In this document: positions 1 to 9,453 of the stretch, piece by piece
Layout: each line of letters starts with the position of its first letter
How positions within the stretch are numbered: the first letter of the stretch is position 1
NCBI RefSeq assembly: GCF_010501015.1
Contig: NZ_QVML01000010.1
Span: 1 to 64,000, forward strand
Direction: 5' to 3'
Origin: Bacteroides sp. 214
GTDB taxonomy: Bacteria; Bacteroidota; Bacteroidia; Bacteroidales; Bacteroidaceae
DNA: 64,000 nt
Program-made: the position numbers and the translations under genes
Notes under the pieces: generated by a model
The model's database searches: none
The model's input: the letters and a program-made list of their open reading frames with translations, nothing else
Told to the model about the DNA's origin: nothing

Positions 1-386
1 AAGTTTCACTGTAGCGATGTTGTACGGTTTTATGCATAAATAAGAAAATATTATGCAGCAAAAAGGTGACAACCAAATCCCGTATAAGACAGAAGAGATG
101 AATAACGCATAATAAAAAGGATAGCTTTGCACTGCAAATGACTTAGCTTTGCAGTGCAAAAAGCACAACAAGAAAGTATCTTGAAGCGTATGTAAAATAA
201 GCATTCGACAATAATTCGACCAGAAAAGACGAAGTGCGGCTCAATTTTTACCCCGAGCAGTAAAGATTACACCTTAAATATCAGTATTTACCCGAAGGAG
301 TTAATAAGCTTTTGCACATTTGTACCATCATTAAGAAGTAATCGATTAAAATAACCGCCAAATACAGGCAAAAACACAGAAAATCA
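1..386. other. Non-coding region upstream of the GH3 gene
   Basis: No convincing gene is seen. The region holds the two-unit 22-bp repeat at 122-165. Near 315-322 is CACATTTG, one base off the Bacteroidetes -7 motif TAnnTTTG, and it may belong to the GH3 promoter. The far left edge may be the tail of a gene or regulatory region outside the window. Confidence 0.5.
122..165. repeat. Two-unit 22-bp tandem repeat with palindromic core
   Basis: The block AGCTTTGCA starts at 123 and again at 145, exactly 22 bp apart. Each unit contains a palindrome, TTTGCACTGCAAA in the first and TTTGCAGTGCAAA in the second; the central base differs (C or G). It is the smallest member of the 22-bp-period family described in the findings. 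Confidence 0.75.
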
Positions 387-2981
387 ATGAAAAAAGTTTT
401 TTATTCCCTACTTTTCCTTCTTCCGCTACTGGTTGGTTGTACACAGCAGCCAGCTTACAAGAACAGTTCTTTATCTCCCTCCGAACGCGCTGACGACTTG
501 TTGCCTCTACTTACAGTAGAAGAAAAAGCACAGTTAATGATGGATGCTTCCAAAGGAATAGAACGATTGGGTATTAAGCCTTATAACTGGTGGAACGAAG
601 CATTGCACGGTGTAGCACGTGCCGGACTTGCTACCGTTTTTCCACAACCCATCGGTATGGCTGCCTCTTTCGACACCGATGCTGTTTACAATGTTTTCAC
701 CGCTGTTTCTGATGAAGGACGTGCGAAGAATGCATACTACGCAGCACAAGGTAGCTACGAACGTTATCAAGGATTAACCATGTGGACACCAACCGTAAAC
801 ATCTTCCGCGACCCACGCTGGGGAAGAGGTATCGAAACTTACGGGGAAGACCCGTACCTAACCAGTCGCATGGGTGTTATGGTAGTAAAAGGATTGCAAG
901 ATAAGGGTGATGCCAAATATGACAAACTACATGCTTGCGCCAAACACTTTGCCGTACACTCTGGTCCGGAATGGAACAGACATGAATTCGATGCTAAAGA
1001 TATTTCTCCACGCGACTTATGGGAAACCTACCTTCCTCCTTTCGAAGCGTTAGTAAAGGAAGCTAAAGTAAAAGAAGTGATGTGTGCCTACAACCGTTTC
1101 GAAGGCGAACCTTGTTGTGGTAGCAACCAACTGATGATGCAAATTCTGCGTAACGAATGGAACTTTGAAGGTATTGTTGTAGCCGACTGCGGTGCTATAG
1201 CCGATTTCTACAACGACCGCGGTCATAAGACACATCCTGATGCAGCTACTGCCTCTGCCGATGCCGTACGAAAAGGCACCGATTTGGACTGTGGATCAAG
1301 CTACAAAGCCTTAGTAGAGAGTGTAAAAAAAGGATTAATAGACGAGAAAGAGCTTGATGTTTCTGTAAAGAGATTGCTTGAAGCGCGTTTTGCACTCGGC
1401 GAGATGGACGACCCAAGCAAAGTATCCTGGACAAAGACCCCTTACTCTGTAGTAGCTTCGGCTAAGCACGATTCTTTGGCATTAGATATAGCACGTAAAT
1501 CTATGACGCTGTTGCAAAACAAGAATGAAGCATTACCACTCAAGCGTGGTGGTTTAACGATTGCTGTTATGGGCCCCAACGCCAACGACTCCACTATGCA
1601 ATGGGGTAATTATAATGGCACTCCTGCACACACCGTTACTATACTCGAAGGTATTCGTGCTGCAATGGGAAAGGATGATAAACTTATCTATGAACAAGGT
1701 TGTCCGTTGGTAGAGCGCACTTTATTAAAGAGCGTATTCAATCAATGTGCCTCATCCGAAGGAGCTGGATTTACAGCGCGTTACTGGAATAACCTTACCC
1801 GCGAAGGCGACCCGGTAACAACTACGCAAATCACAACACCACTACATCTTTGCACGGCAGGTGCTACCGTTTTTGCAGCAGGTGTAAACTTAACCGACTT
1901 TTCGGCAACCTACAGTAGTGTATTTACTCCCCAAGAATCGGGCGAAGTTGTATTCGAACTATACAGTTATGGTATGGGACGCATCCGTGTAGATGGCAAA
2001 GAAGTTAAAGGATTCTCTAACAAACACGGTGGAAGAAAAACCACTTTCGGTATGAATGTAGTAGCCGGACAAAAGTATGATATTGAGTTGGATTTCGAAT
2101 TCTTCAGAAGCGATGCGATACTTGATTTCGATTTGGGTATAAAAGAAGATATTAATATAAAGAAATCTGTAGAAAAGGTACGCGAAGCAGATGTTGTTAT
2201 CTTCGCCGGAGGTTTATCTTCGCATTTAGAAGGAGAAGAGATGAGTGTTAATCTTCCTGGATTCAAACGTGGAGACCGCACTGAGATTGAGTTACCGGAA
2301 GTACAACGCGAACTTATTGCCGAATTGCACAAAGCAGGCAAGAAAGTTATTTTGGTTAACTGTTCTGGATCGCCTGTTGCTTTAGTACCCGAATCCAAAA
2401 AATGCGAAGCCATTCTGCAGGCATGGTATCCTGGTCAACGAGGAGGAACAGCTGTTGCCGAAGTATTGTTTGGCGACTACAACCCTGCCGGTAAACTGCC
2501 GGTTACCTTCTATGCTAATTTAAGCCAGCTTCCCGATTTTGAAGATTATAACATGACAGGTAGAACGTATCGATACATGAAGGACACTCCCCTATTCCAC
2601 TTCGGACACGGGTTGAGCTATACTACTTTTGAATATGGAAAGATAGTACTCGAAAAAGAGAAGATTTCAGCAGGTAAGTCGCTTAAGCTAACAGTTCCGG
2701 TTACAAACTCAGGGAAACGCAATGGCGAAGAGGTTGTGCAGGTATATCTAAGAAAACAAGGCGACAAAGAAGGTCCTATTAAAACATTACGCGCTTTCAA
2801 ACGTGTCTTCATTCCGGTAGGAAGTACAGTGTCTGTACAGTTTGAGCTAACCGGGAAAGATTTAGCTTGGTGGGATGATGCTACAAACGCTATGCAAGTA
2901 TTACCGGGAACATACGATGTTCTGGTAGGCGGAAGCTCCAAAGCTGCCGACTTGCAAATCTGTACAGCGGTTATTCAATAG
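387..2981 (+). CDS. Glycoside hydrolase family 3 lipoprotein (beta-xylosidase/beta-glucosidase type) with PA14 insert
   Basis: An 864-residue exo-acting beta-glycosidase. It starts with a lipoprotein signal (lipobox LVGC, Cys18), so it is exported and lipid-anchored. The GH3 barrel shows KHFAVHSGPEWNRH, and the catalytic nucleophile is probably Asp267 in VVADCGAI. An insert at about residues 455-600 (starting GAGFTARYWNN) looks like a PA14 carbohydrate-binding domain, and the C-terminal 100 residues look like the usual fibronectin III-type cap. GH3 enzymes with this layout in Bacteroidetes are mostly beta-xylosidases or beta-glucosidases; I cannot tell which. The gene is alone on the + strand and converges on the pectin operon, sharing its terminator. 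In context it probably trims xylose or glucose side chains of pectin or associated hemicellulose. Confidence 0.9.
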   Translation: MKKVFYSLLFLLPLLVGCTQQPAYKNSSLSPSERADDLLPLLTVEEKAQLMMDASKGIERLGIKPYNWWNEALHGVARAGLATVFPQPIGMAASFDTDAVYNVFTAVSDEGRAKNAYYAAQGSYERYQGLTMWTPTVNIFRDPRWGRGIETYGEDPYLTSRMGVMVVKGLQDKGDAKYDKLHACAKHFAVHSGPEWNRHEFDAKDISPRDLWETYLPPFEALVKEAKVKEVMCAYNRFEGEPCCGSNQLMMQILRNEWNFEGIVVADCGAIADFYNDRGHKTHPDAATASADAVRKGTDLDCGSSYKALVESVKKGLIDEKELDVSVKRLLEARFALGEMDDPSKVSWTKTPYSVVASAKHDSLALDIARKSMTLLQNKNEALPLKRGGLTIAVMGPNANDSTMQWGNYNGTPAHTVTILEGIRAAMGKDDKLIYEQGCPLVERTLLKSVFNQCASSEGAGFTARYWNNLTREGDPVTTTQITTPLHLCTAGATVFAAGVNLTDFSATYSSVFTPQESGEVVFELYSYGMGRIRVDGKEVKGFSNKHGGRKTTFGMNVVAGQKYDIELDFEFFRSDAILDFDLGIKEDINIKKSVEKVREADVVIFAGGLSSHLEGEEMSVNLPGFKRGDRTEIELPEVQRELIAELHKAGKKVILVNCSGSPVALVPESKKCEAILQAWYPGQRGGTAVAEVLFGDYNPAGKLPVTFYANLSQLPDFEDYNMTGRTYRYMKDTPLFHFGHGLSYTTFEYGKIVLEKEKISAGKSLKLTVPVTNSGKRNGEEVVQVYLRKQGDKEGPIKTLRAFKRVFIPVGSTVSVQFELTGKDLAWWDDATNAMQVLPGTYDVLVGGSSKAADLQICTAVIQ

Positions 2982-3022
2982 AACCATAGTTTAGATAGAA
3001 AAGTGAACTCCATTTAAAAGCA

Positions 3023-3059
3023 AAGTGGGGTTCACTTTTTTTATAAATGAACCCCACTT
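3023..3059. terminator. Bidirectional terminator between GH3 and the pectin operon
   Basis: AAGTGGGGTTCA pairs with TGAACCCCACTT around a T-rich loop. A-runs and T-runs on both sides let it serve the GH3 gene rightward and the seven-gene operon leftward. Its core GGGGTTCA recurs in the terminator at 61336. Confidence 0.85.
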
Positions 3060-3080
3060 CTTTTATCTTATAACTCCGTT

Positions 3081-4385
3081 TTACCTCTTACGACCTATTT
3101 TATCGTATTGACTATCGGCAGATATTTCCGAGTAACGATTAGCAAGCGACATCTCTATCAATGTTCTAAGCACAGGGCCTTCGCCCATTGGTGCATTTTT
3201 TTGTACCGGACGATTGTAATAGAACGACAGTGAAGGCATAATACCTGTACCTACGCAAATAGCAGTAACGTCTCCATCATCGGTCATCTTAGTCATCATA
3301 CCTTTCAGACCTTGTTCGGCTGCATAGATATAATCTTTATTGATCCAACCCATGCGCACACCACGAGCAATACCAAAAACAAACATAGCTGTTCCTGTTA
3401 TCTCTTCGTAAGAGTCGGGTTTGTCGAGTACTTGATGCCATAGACCATTCTTCCCTTGATAATGCAGAATACCCTTTATTTGACGATTGTAATTTTCAAT
3501 AAGCGCTGCTTTCTTCGGGTGATTTTCGGGAAGCATCGTTAATAAATCTGCTTGCGCCATAATCATCCAACCATTAGCACGCGACCAATGCGCAACACCA
3601 TGTTCTTTCACGTCCGTATGGTAACAATGGTAGTATATTTCTTTACCGGGATGCCACAGATATTTATGATAGTTCAGCACTTGGTTGGCAGCGTCATCAA
3701 AGTATTTCACATCTCCCGTCATTTTGCCCATACGGCAAAGAAAGGAGATAGCCATAAAGAGGTCGTCAGCCCAAATCGTATTTTCGTGTGGCCATATACG
3801 GGCAATGGTTCCATCATAGAGACGAGGTTCATCCAACATCAAATGCTCCTCGGTACTATTGATGTAATTCAAATAGGCTTTATTCGGTCTTCTCATTTGT
3901 AACTCAATAAGACCTGCACCCATTGGTCCGTTATCATCCAAACGCTTATTACGGTGAATCATGTGCCATGTCAATTTACGGATAGCTTTCCAGCCACCTT
4001 CCTTGAAAGCTTCGTTATATTGTTTCTCGAAGTAAGCGTAGTTATCCTTATCGAATACAAACTCCATGTTCTTTGATACATAGTCTTCATACTTCTTATC
4101 GCCTGTACGGTCGGCAAGCTCCAACATCGCCATGTGCAACACGCCGTTGGTATAGTGCCACTCATTATATTCGTTGCTTACTTTCATATCTCTACTCATT
4201 TTCACGCCTTTAAGCGACGTAAAAGTCTCCTTGGTTACCTTATCGGTAAAAGTATATGGAGTTTCCGAGATAATACGATTGGCTATTGTTGTTGCCAGTT
4301 CTTGAGGTTTAAGTGTTGCTTGAGCAAACAATCCGCACACAAATGCGAACAATAATGTTAGGGTTACTGAAATTCTATAAATCAT
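3081..4385 (-). CDS. GH105 unsaturated glucuronyl/galacturonyl hydrolase
   Basis: 434 residues with an N-terminal Sec signal ending near LFAQA. The (alpha/alpha)6-barrel family GH105/GH88 hydrolyses the unsaturated uronic acid that pectate lyases leave at the non-reducing end. The motifs IWADDLFM (putative catalytic Asp) and HWSRANGWMIM match the family. It differs from the other two GH105 proteins in the window, which share WLDGLYMG and GRxxGWxxMALVDVLDF, so it likely has a different substrate, for example unsaturated rhamnogalacturonan disaccharides. It is the last gene of the susC operon, 31 bp after the GH28 gene and just before the terminator at 3023-3059. Confidence 0.9.
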   Translation of the reverse strand: MIYRISVTLTLLFAFVCGLFAQATLKPQELATTIANRIISETPYTFTDKVTKETFTSLKGVKMSRDMKVSNEYNEWHYTNGVLHMAMLELADRTGDKKYEDYVSKNMEFVFDKDNYAYFEKQYNEAFKEGGWKAIRKLTWHMIHRNKRLDDNGPMGAGLIELQMRRPNKAYLNYINSTEEHLMLDEPRLYDGTIARIWPHENTIWADDLFMAISFLCRMGKMTGDVKYFDDAANQVLNYHKYLWHPGKEIYYHCYHTDVKEHGVAHWSRANGWMIMAQADLLTMLPENHPKKAALIENYNRQIKGILHYQGKNGLWHQVLDKPDSYEEITGTAMFVFGIARGVRMGWINKDYIYAAEQGLKGMMTKMTDDGDVTAICVGTGIMPSLSFYYNRPVQKNAPMGEGPVLRTLIEMSLANRYSEISADSQYDKIGRKR

Positions 4386-4416
4386 ACTTTTATTAGGGTT
4401 AATACATTATTTTCTT

Positions 4417-6105
4417 TCAATTAGGCTTATGCAAAGATACAGCGTTTTGGGCTACCTCCTTAGCCAGTGTTAGTTTCTCACTATCACACAAGGTTACAAT
4501 ATCCACATTTGCTGTTCTTTTTCCTGCTACTTCAAAGATTGTTTCCAGGTTGTAGTTCGTTTCAAAACCTTCGACCGTTACATTGTTCACATTCTCCATA
4601 TACAGGGCAGGGCCTTTCTCCGGGTAAATTTGAATATTCTTTAGCTTGATATTGGTAGATTCCATTATCTCCGCACCTATCTTAGCATAAACAGTTATGT
4701 TCTCCACATTGATATTATCAATGTTTTGCTCGGGCAATCCATAAAAATAAAGTGCTCTACGGGCGTTACTACAAGCCACATCCTTGATATAAATATCTTT
4801 GAAAGCAGGAGTTGTTTCGTCTACTAGCGGTAGTTCCTCCGATTTTTCTATTTCATCGCCATCTTCGAGTGTTTCCACAGCCGACTTACCACCATAGTAG
4901 AGATTAAATAAAATAGGTTCGGTAGCAATATCAAACATACTAATATCCGAGATGTGAATATTTTCGACTACACCACCGCGACCGCGACTACTCTTAAAAC
5001 GCAAACCCACATCCGTGCCAAGGAACTGACAGTTGGTTACGGATACATTCTTTACGCCACCCGACATTTCGCTACCTACCACAAATCCGCCATGTCCTTT
5101 GAATACCGTACAGTTATTCACAATCAGGTTTTCGCAAGCACGAGCACGTTTACGTCCATCCTCATTTTTGCCCGATTTAACACAAATTCCATCATCGCCC
5201 ACATCAAATGTACTGTTTACAATGATGCTATTCTTACAAGATTCCAGGTCTAATCCATCGCCATTCTGCGCATATTGCGGATTACGTACTTGTACCCCAT
5301 CCATAATAAAGTTTTCGCACATCAGCGGATGAACATTCCAAGCGGGTGAGTTCTGAAAAATAACTCCTTGTAGAAAGACATTCTTACATTCGATAAAGCT
5401 CACCATTACCGGACGAAGGAAATCGCGTAACGCTTCCCATTCTTCTTGTGTTTTCAAGGTGCGGGGCACATTCATCTCGGCAATAGCGTCACCATATACA
5501 TACGCATCCGAAGGCATCCAATAATCACTACGTTTGAAAGCGCCACCGCGGGCAATCGTTGCTGCCCAGATGCTTTCGTTTACCTTTTGCTTCTTCAGCG
5601 GACGCCAATAGTGTCCGTTTCCGTCAATAGCTCCACTACCTGTTATCGCAACATTCTCTGTATTCCTACTTGAGATAGGCGACTGGCATCTCTTTGTATC
5701 CAAACCTTCAAATGATGTCTCAACAATGGGGTACAAGCTTTTATCAGGCGAAAAAAGAATAATGGCTTTATCTTCCAAATGTAGATTTATATTGCTTTTT
5801 AATACAATGGGACCGGTAAACCACACACCCGACGGCACAACCAAGCGTCCTCCACCCTTTTGTGACAGGTGGTCAATAGCCTTGGCAAAAGCATCCGTAT
5901 TGAGATTGATTCCATTTCCCATACCACCGAAATCCTTGATAGACACTTCGTTGTTAGGAAAGACTGGCGGTGTAAGCACTGGCATATCAAATGGCAGGTC
6001 TTTATAAAGATAGGCATACGAGGCTTGCTCGTCACGCTTGCAGGATGTCAGTCCAACGGCAAATAGAAGCGCCAGCCCGACAATCGATTTCAAATTCATG
6101 TTCAT
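4417..6105 (-). CDS. GH28 polygalacturonase-type lipoprotein
   Basis: 562 residues with a lipoprotein signal (lipobox GLTSC). It is a right-handed beta-helix of family GH28, which hydrolyses alpha-galacturonosyl bonds in pectin. All four family motifs are visible: NGDGLD, GDDGI, GHGG and RFKS. It is long for the family because of an insert around residues 180-230. It closely resembles the GH28 protein at 50372 (same motif spacing and shared SEMSGGVKN and GTDVGLRFK). It lies 19 bp downstream of GH105 in the operon. Exo- or endo-action cannot be decided from the sequence. Confidence 0.92.
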   Translation of the reverse strand: MNMNLKSIVGLALLFAVGLTSCKRDEQASYAYLYKDLPFDMPVLTPPVFPNNEVSIKDFGGMGNGINLNTDAFAKAIDHLSQKGGGRLVVPSGVWFTGPIVLKSNINLHLEDKAIILFSPDKSLYPIVETSFEGLDTKRCQSPISSRNTENVAITGSGAIDGNGHYWRPLKKQKVNESIWAATIARGGAFKRSDYWMPSDAYVYGDAIAEMNVPRTLKTQEEWEALRDFLRPVMVSFIECKNVFLQGVIFQNSPAWNVHPLMCENFIMDGVQVRNPQYAQNGDGLDLESCKNSIIVNSTFDVGDDGICVKSGKNEDGRKRARACENLIVNNCTVFKGHGGFVVGSEMSGGVKNVSVTNCQFLGTDVGLRFKSSRGRGGVVENIHISDISMFDIATEPILFNLYYGGKSAVETLEDGDEIEKSEELPLVDETTPAFKDIYIKDVACSNARRALYFYGLPEQNIDNINVENITVYAKIGAEIMESTNIKLKNIQIYPEKGPALYMENVNNVTVEGFETNYNLETIFEVAGKRTANVDIVTLCDSEKLTLAKEVAQNAVSLHKPN

Positions 6106-6124
6106 TAGTTATTAACGTTCCCCC

Positions 6125-7279
6125 TTATTTTCCTAATTCAAGACAGCCCATAATGAAAGGGCCAGTGGCTTTTGTGTCGTTATCGCGTATGCGTTCGTTA
6201 ACGTAATACTCAAAACTTCCGTCACGATACGGGTTACCACCCAGTCCACCAACCGCACAACATTTGGTTAGAGTCAGTGTACCATCTTCGTTGGTCACCA
6301 TAAGTGTTTTCATCAAACCATTGTATGCCTTTTCAGCTATCTTTTTGTACTTCTTATCCAAATATCCTTTGTTCACAGCTTTGGCATAAGCATACATAAA
6401 TTGCGATGAAACAGATGCTTCAAGGTAGTTACCCTCGCGATTTCCCTGATCAACCACCTGATACCACAACCCTGTTTTATCCTGATATTTGGGCAGTGTG
6501 TCTGCCAATCCTTGAATCATCTTCAGGAGTTCCGGACGCTGTGGGTGTTCTTGTGGAATAAAATCAAGCACATCTACCAGTGCCATAAACCACCAGCCGA
6601 TGCTACGTCCCCAGAAGTTGGGCGACTGTCCTGTTTCCTTATTTGCCCAACGTTGGTTCTTGCTCTCGTCCCAAGCGTGGTAGTACAGTCCGGTCTTGGC
6701 ATCATAAGTATGTTTAGCACAAGTGAGGAATTGGTTCATTACGTCATCAATCCATTCGGGTTTATCGAAAGTTACGGCATACTCGGCAAGGAAAGGAGAA
6801 CCCATATACAATCCGTCCAACCAAATTTGATGCTGGTAGATAAGCTTGTGCCAGAAAGCTCCTTCCAATGTACGGGGATGCATCTTCATTTGGGCAACAA
6901 GCCTTTCGATAGCCAGTTTGTACTTCTCATTACCCGTTTGGCGATATACCTCAAACAGTATTTTACCGGGGTTGATGTAATCTATGTTGTAGGTTTCTAC
7001 CTTATAGAGATGAATCTCACCTCTATCATTAATAATAGTATCCGCCCATTCTATAACGTAATCTAAATATTTACGGTCTTCGGTTTTGCGCCACACCTCA
7101 AGCATCGCCTGGCATCCCAGTCCTTGTGAGTAACCAAAGTACAAACGCTTACCGTGATCTAATTGCCATGCTTGTGGAAAACGCTTCATTTCCGAATCGG
7201 CAAAGAGGATGCCGGTCTTCTGGCTGTATGCGGTTTGCATACAGAAAAGCACTAAAAGTATTGCTGTTATTTTTTTCAT
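6125..7279 (-). CDS. GH105 unsaturated uronyl hydrolase
   Basis: The open frame extends to 7393, but the signal peptide MKKITAILLVLFCMQTAYSQ starts at 7279, and the extension would overlap the upstream gene. The start at 7279 gives 384 residues. GH105 motifs HQIWLDGLYMGSP (catalytic Asp region) and WGRSIGWWFMALVDVLDF are clear. It probably removes the 4,5-unsaturated galacturonate from products of the neighbouring pectate lyase, in the periplasm or at the cell surface. It resembles the GH105 at 57458 far more than the one at 3081, so the locus has two GH105 types. It begins 19 bp after the gene upstream. Confidence 0.92.
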   Translation of the reverse strand: MKKITAILLVLFCMQTAYSQKTGILFADSEMKRFPQAWQLDHGKRLYFGYSQGLGCQAMLEVWRKTEDRKYLDYVIEWADTIINDRGEIHLYKVETYNIDYINPGKILFEVYRQTGNEKYKLAIERLVAQMKMHPRTLEGAFWHKLIYQHQIWLDGLYMGSPFLAEYAVTFDKPEWIDDVMNQFLTCAKHTYDAKTGLYYHAWDESKNQRWANKETGQSPNFWGRSIGWWFMALVDVLDFIPQEHPQRPELLKMIQGLADTLPKYQDKTGLWYQVVDQGNREGNYLEASVSSQFMYAYAKAVNKGYLDKKYKKIAEKAYNGLMKTLMVTNEDGTLTLTKCCAVGGLGGNPYRDGSFEYYVNERIRDNDTKATGPFIMGCLELGK

Positions 7280-7298
7280 CGTTGCTTCTTTTTCTGGT

Positions 7299-9428
7299 TT
7301 ACGGCATAGGTTGTAAATCCTCCCATACCACGTTCCATTTACCATCTTTAGGGAATCCCGGATTCTTAATTTCATTGCCATCCCAACCGGCACACATCAT
7401 TGCTACAGCAGTAAGCAATCCTCCATTACCCGGCAAATAGACACGTAAACGAGAATCCTGGTAATTATGACCGTTAATCAAATAGGTATTGGTACGCTTA
7501 TCCATCAGCAATGCGCCAATTGCTTTTTCTGGTTCGCCCAGACGAGCAGCACTCATGGCAGTCATCGGATAATCCCATCCCCATGTCTTACCCCAGTTCC
7601 AGTTATCCCAAATCCAGTTCAGCGTATTCTTCATGTAATCCGGACGAACCAATTTGCATGCAGGAAGTATACCCATCGCTCCCAATACAGCAGGATGGTC
7701 GGAAGTAAAACGAATATCTTTATATGTATCTACCGCATCTTCGGAAGCTAAGTACAAACCATCCAAGTAAGCTAATGGAGATAGTTTATCGATCAATTCG
7801 TCCCATTGTGGTTTACGTTTCTCGCCTGCACGTTCTCTCCAAAGTTGTGCTACCGACATAGCGTAGTGCCAGTACGAAAGTTCAAACGGTGGGTTGATTG
7901 TTTCCGAAGCTCTAAGTGTTTCTTGTGCAGGAATAATTCCTTTCAACACATAGCGTCCTTCCAGTTCTTCGTATGTAGCAAACGACATCATGAACTCAGC
8001 AGTTTCCGCCACTAAGAACTTATACTTTTCAATCACTTCGGGCGAAGGGTTGTTTCTGTAAATCAGCTCCGCCATATAGATGAAGTGTGGTTGTTGCCAA
8101 ATAAGGAATGAGCCTACTTTAGAAGGTGCTTCTATTGCCGATGGATCTGTCATCTTCATCCAACGTGCTCCTTTAAAACCTTGACGTTCGGCTATTGATT
8201 TTGCAATAGGATACGCTTGTGCATACCAGTCCATGCTTCTCTCCAACAGGTCGGCACGATTCCACAATGCAAAGTGTACTGCATGCCACCAATGCATCTC
8301 AAGGTGGAATTTACCAAACCAACTGTTGTAAGTCAAACCGGTTTCTTGAGGAGGATACATACCTGCCGATTGAATTGCCATCAGGTATTGTGAAAGTACA
8401 ACTCTGCGTTCCAATTCACTCGCGCGCTCGTCGGTACATTTAGAGAAGTCTACTGCTCCACCTCTCTGCCAGAAATTCTGCCAATAAGTAGCCGATGCAG
8501 CAAAAGCATCGTTATTAGGAACTATTGCTGCTGTAGGAGTCTCTGCTGTAAATTCGCAGGTAAAGGCAAAGTCGTTACTTTCGGGGGTAAGAACAAAGTA
8601 GTGTGCTTCTTTCTCTTTGATGGAAGCTTTTCCTTCGCAGGCCAATGTTACATAATACACTGTTTCATCGAGTGTACGTTTGATAACTATTTTTTTGTCG
8701 TTTTGTTCTACTATCTCACTTTTATGTTTTTCGGGAGATGTCCAGTTGGTAGCATCATCGGCATGGCCACCACTCGGATAGGGGAAGCGTAGGTTTACAG
8801 CCATTGTTCCTTTAGTAAGCATAGGCGAGCTAACTGCTACTGCCAAAACATCTCTATCGGGATGTGCTGCTGTTTTCACCACAGCTGTGTCTGTTCCAAC
8901 AGTAAAGCGGCTATCCACCAAACCATTCCACAGTACCAACTCTTGGTCTATATTCTTTATATCGGTTGCTTTTACTTTTTCTCCGGCTTCATTTGTCAAC
9001 TCCAAACCTACATAGCCCAAGTGCAAACGATGTGGATTTACACGGAAATAGTTTGCTGCACCATTTGCCCTGCCTGGTTCATTGAACTGAACAGAGTAAG
9101 GTTCTTCCCATCCTCTGAAATTGTAATTTTTCAGGGTTTCGTCGTGATTATATTTTTCGGTATTGGGGTAGCTATGCCATCCCCATTGGGTTTGTGTACC
9201 CAGTGGCACACCAGCACTATACAGTTCGGGGTAGGTCTGCAGTCCGGTAGCATCTACCGTTACAGCAAAATTTCCATTCCCTACAGATAGAGAAGCTAGT
9301 TCTTCAAACTCAGAAACATGTGGATTGTTTCTTTCCATCAACGCCAGACGATCAATTTTCTCAGGCTGTCCTTCGCTACACGAGACCAGTAGCGCAACAG
9401 CAAACCCTAAAATTAGTTTCTTAATCAT
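7299..9428 (-). CDS. Six-hairpin glycosidase-like lipoprotein (GH65/GH95-like fold), pectin operon
   Basis: The start is placed at 9428 (MIKKLILGFAVALLVSCSEG), which gives a clean lipobox LVSC and 709 residues; the longer frame to 9461 would overlap the upstream gene. An N-terminal beta-sandwich region (SVGNGNFAVTVDATG) is followed by a helical region with GKFHLEMHWWHAVHFALWNR and HPAVLGAMGILP. These resemble the substrate-binding segments of clan GH-L and GH95 (alpha/alpha)6-barrel glycosidases, but I cannot assign a numbered family. Candidate acids are the Glu of FHLEMHWWH and residues in IIPAQETLRASE. Its place between PL1 and GH105 in a pectin operon points to action on pectic oligosaccharides or side chains; this is inference. 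Confidence 0.7.
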   Translation of the reverse strand: MIKKLILGFAVALLVSCSEGQPEKIDRLALMERNNPHVSEFEELASLSVGNGNFAVTVDATGLQTYPELYSAGVPLGTQTQWGWHSYPNTEKYNHDETLKNYNFRGWEEPYSVQFNEPGRANGAANYFRVNPHRLHLGYVGLELTNEAGEKVKATDIKNIDQELVLWNGLVDSRFTVGTDTAVVKTAAHPDRDVLAVAVSSPMLTKGTMAVNLRFPYPSGGHADDATNWTSPEKHKSEIVEQNDKKIVIKRTLDETVYYVTLACEGKASIKEKEAHYFVLTPESNDFAFTCEFTAETPTAAIVPNNDAFAASATYWQNFWQRGGAVDFSKCTDERASELERRVVLSQYLMAIQSAGMYPPQETGLTYNSWFGKFHLEMHWWHAVHFALWNRADLLERSMDWYAQAYPIAKSIAERQGFKGARWMKMTDPSAIEAPSKVGSFLIWQQPHFIYMAELIYRNNPSPEVIEKYKFLVAETAEFMMSFATYEELEGRYVLKGIIPAQETLRASETINPPFELSYWHYAMSVAQLWRERAGEKRKPQWDELIDKLSPLAYLDGLYLASEDAVDTYKDIRFTSDHPAVLGAMGILPACKLVRPDYMKNTLNWIWDNWNWGKTWGWDYPMTAMSAARLGEPEKAIGALLMDKRTNTYLINGHNYQDSRLRVYLPGNGGLLTAVAMMCAGWDGNEIKNPGFPKDGKWNVVWEDLQPMP

Positions 9429-9453
9429 GGTATTACAGTTCTTCAAATAAATA

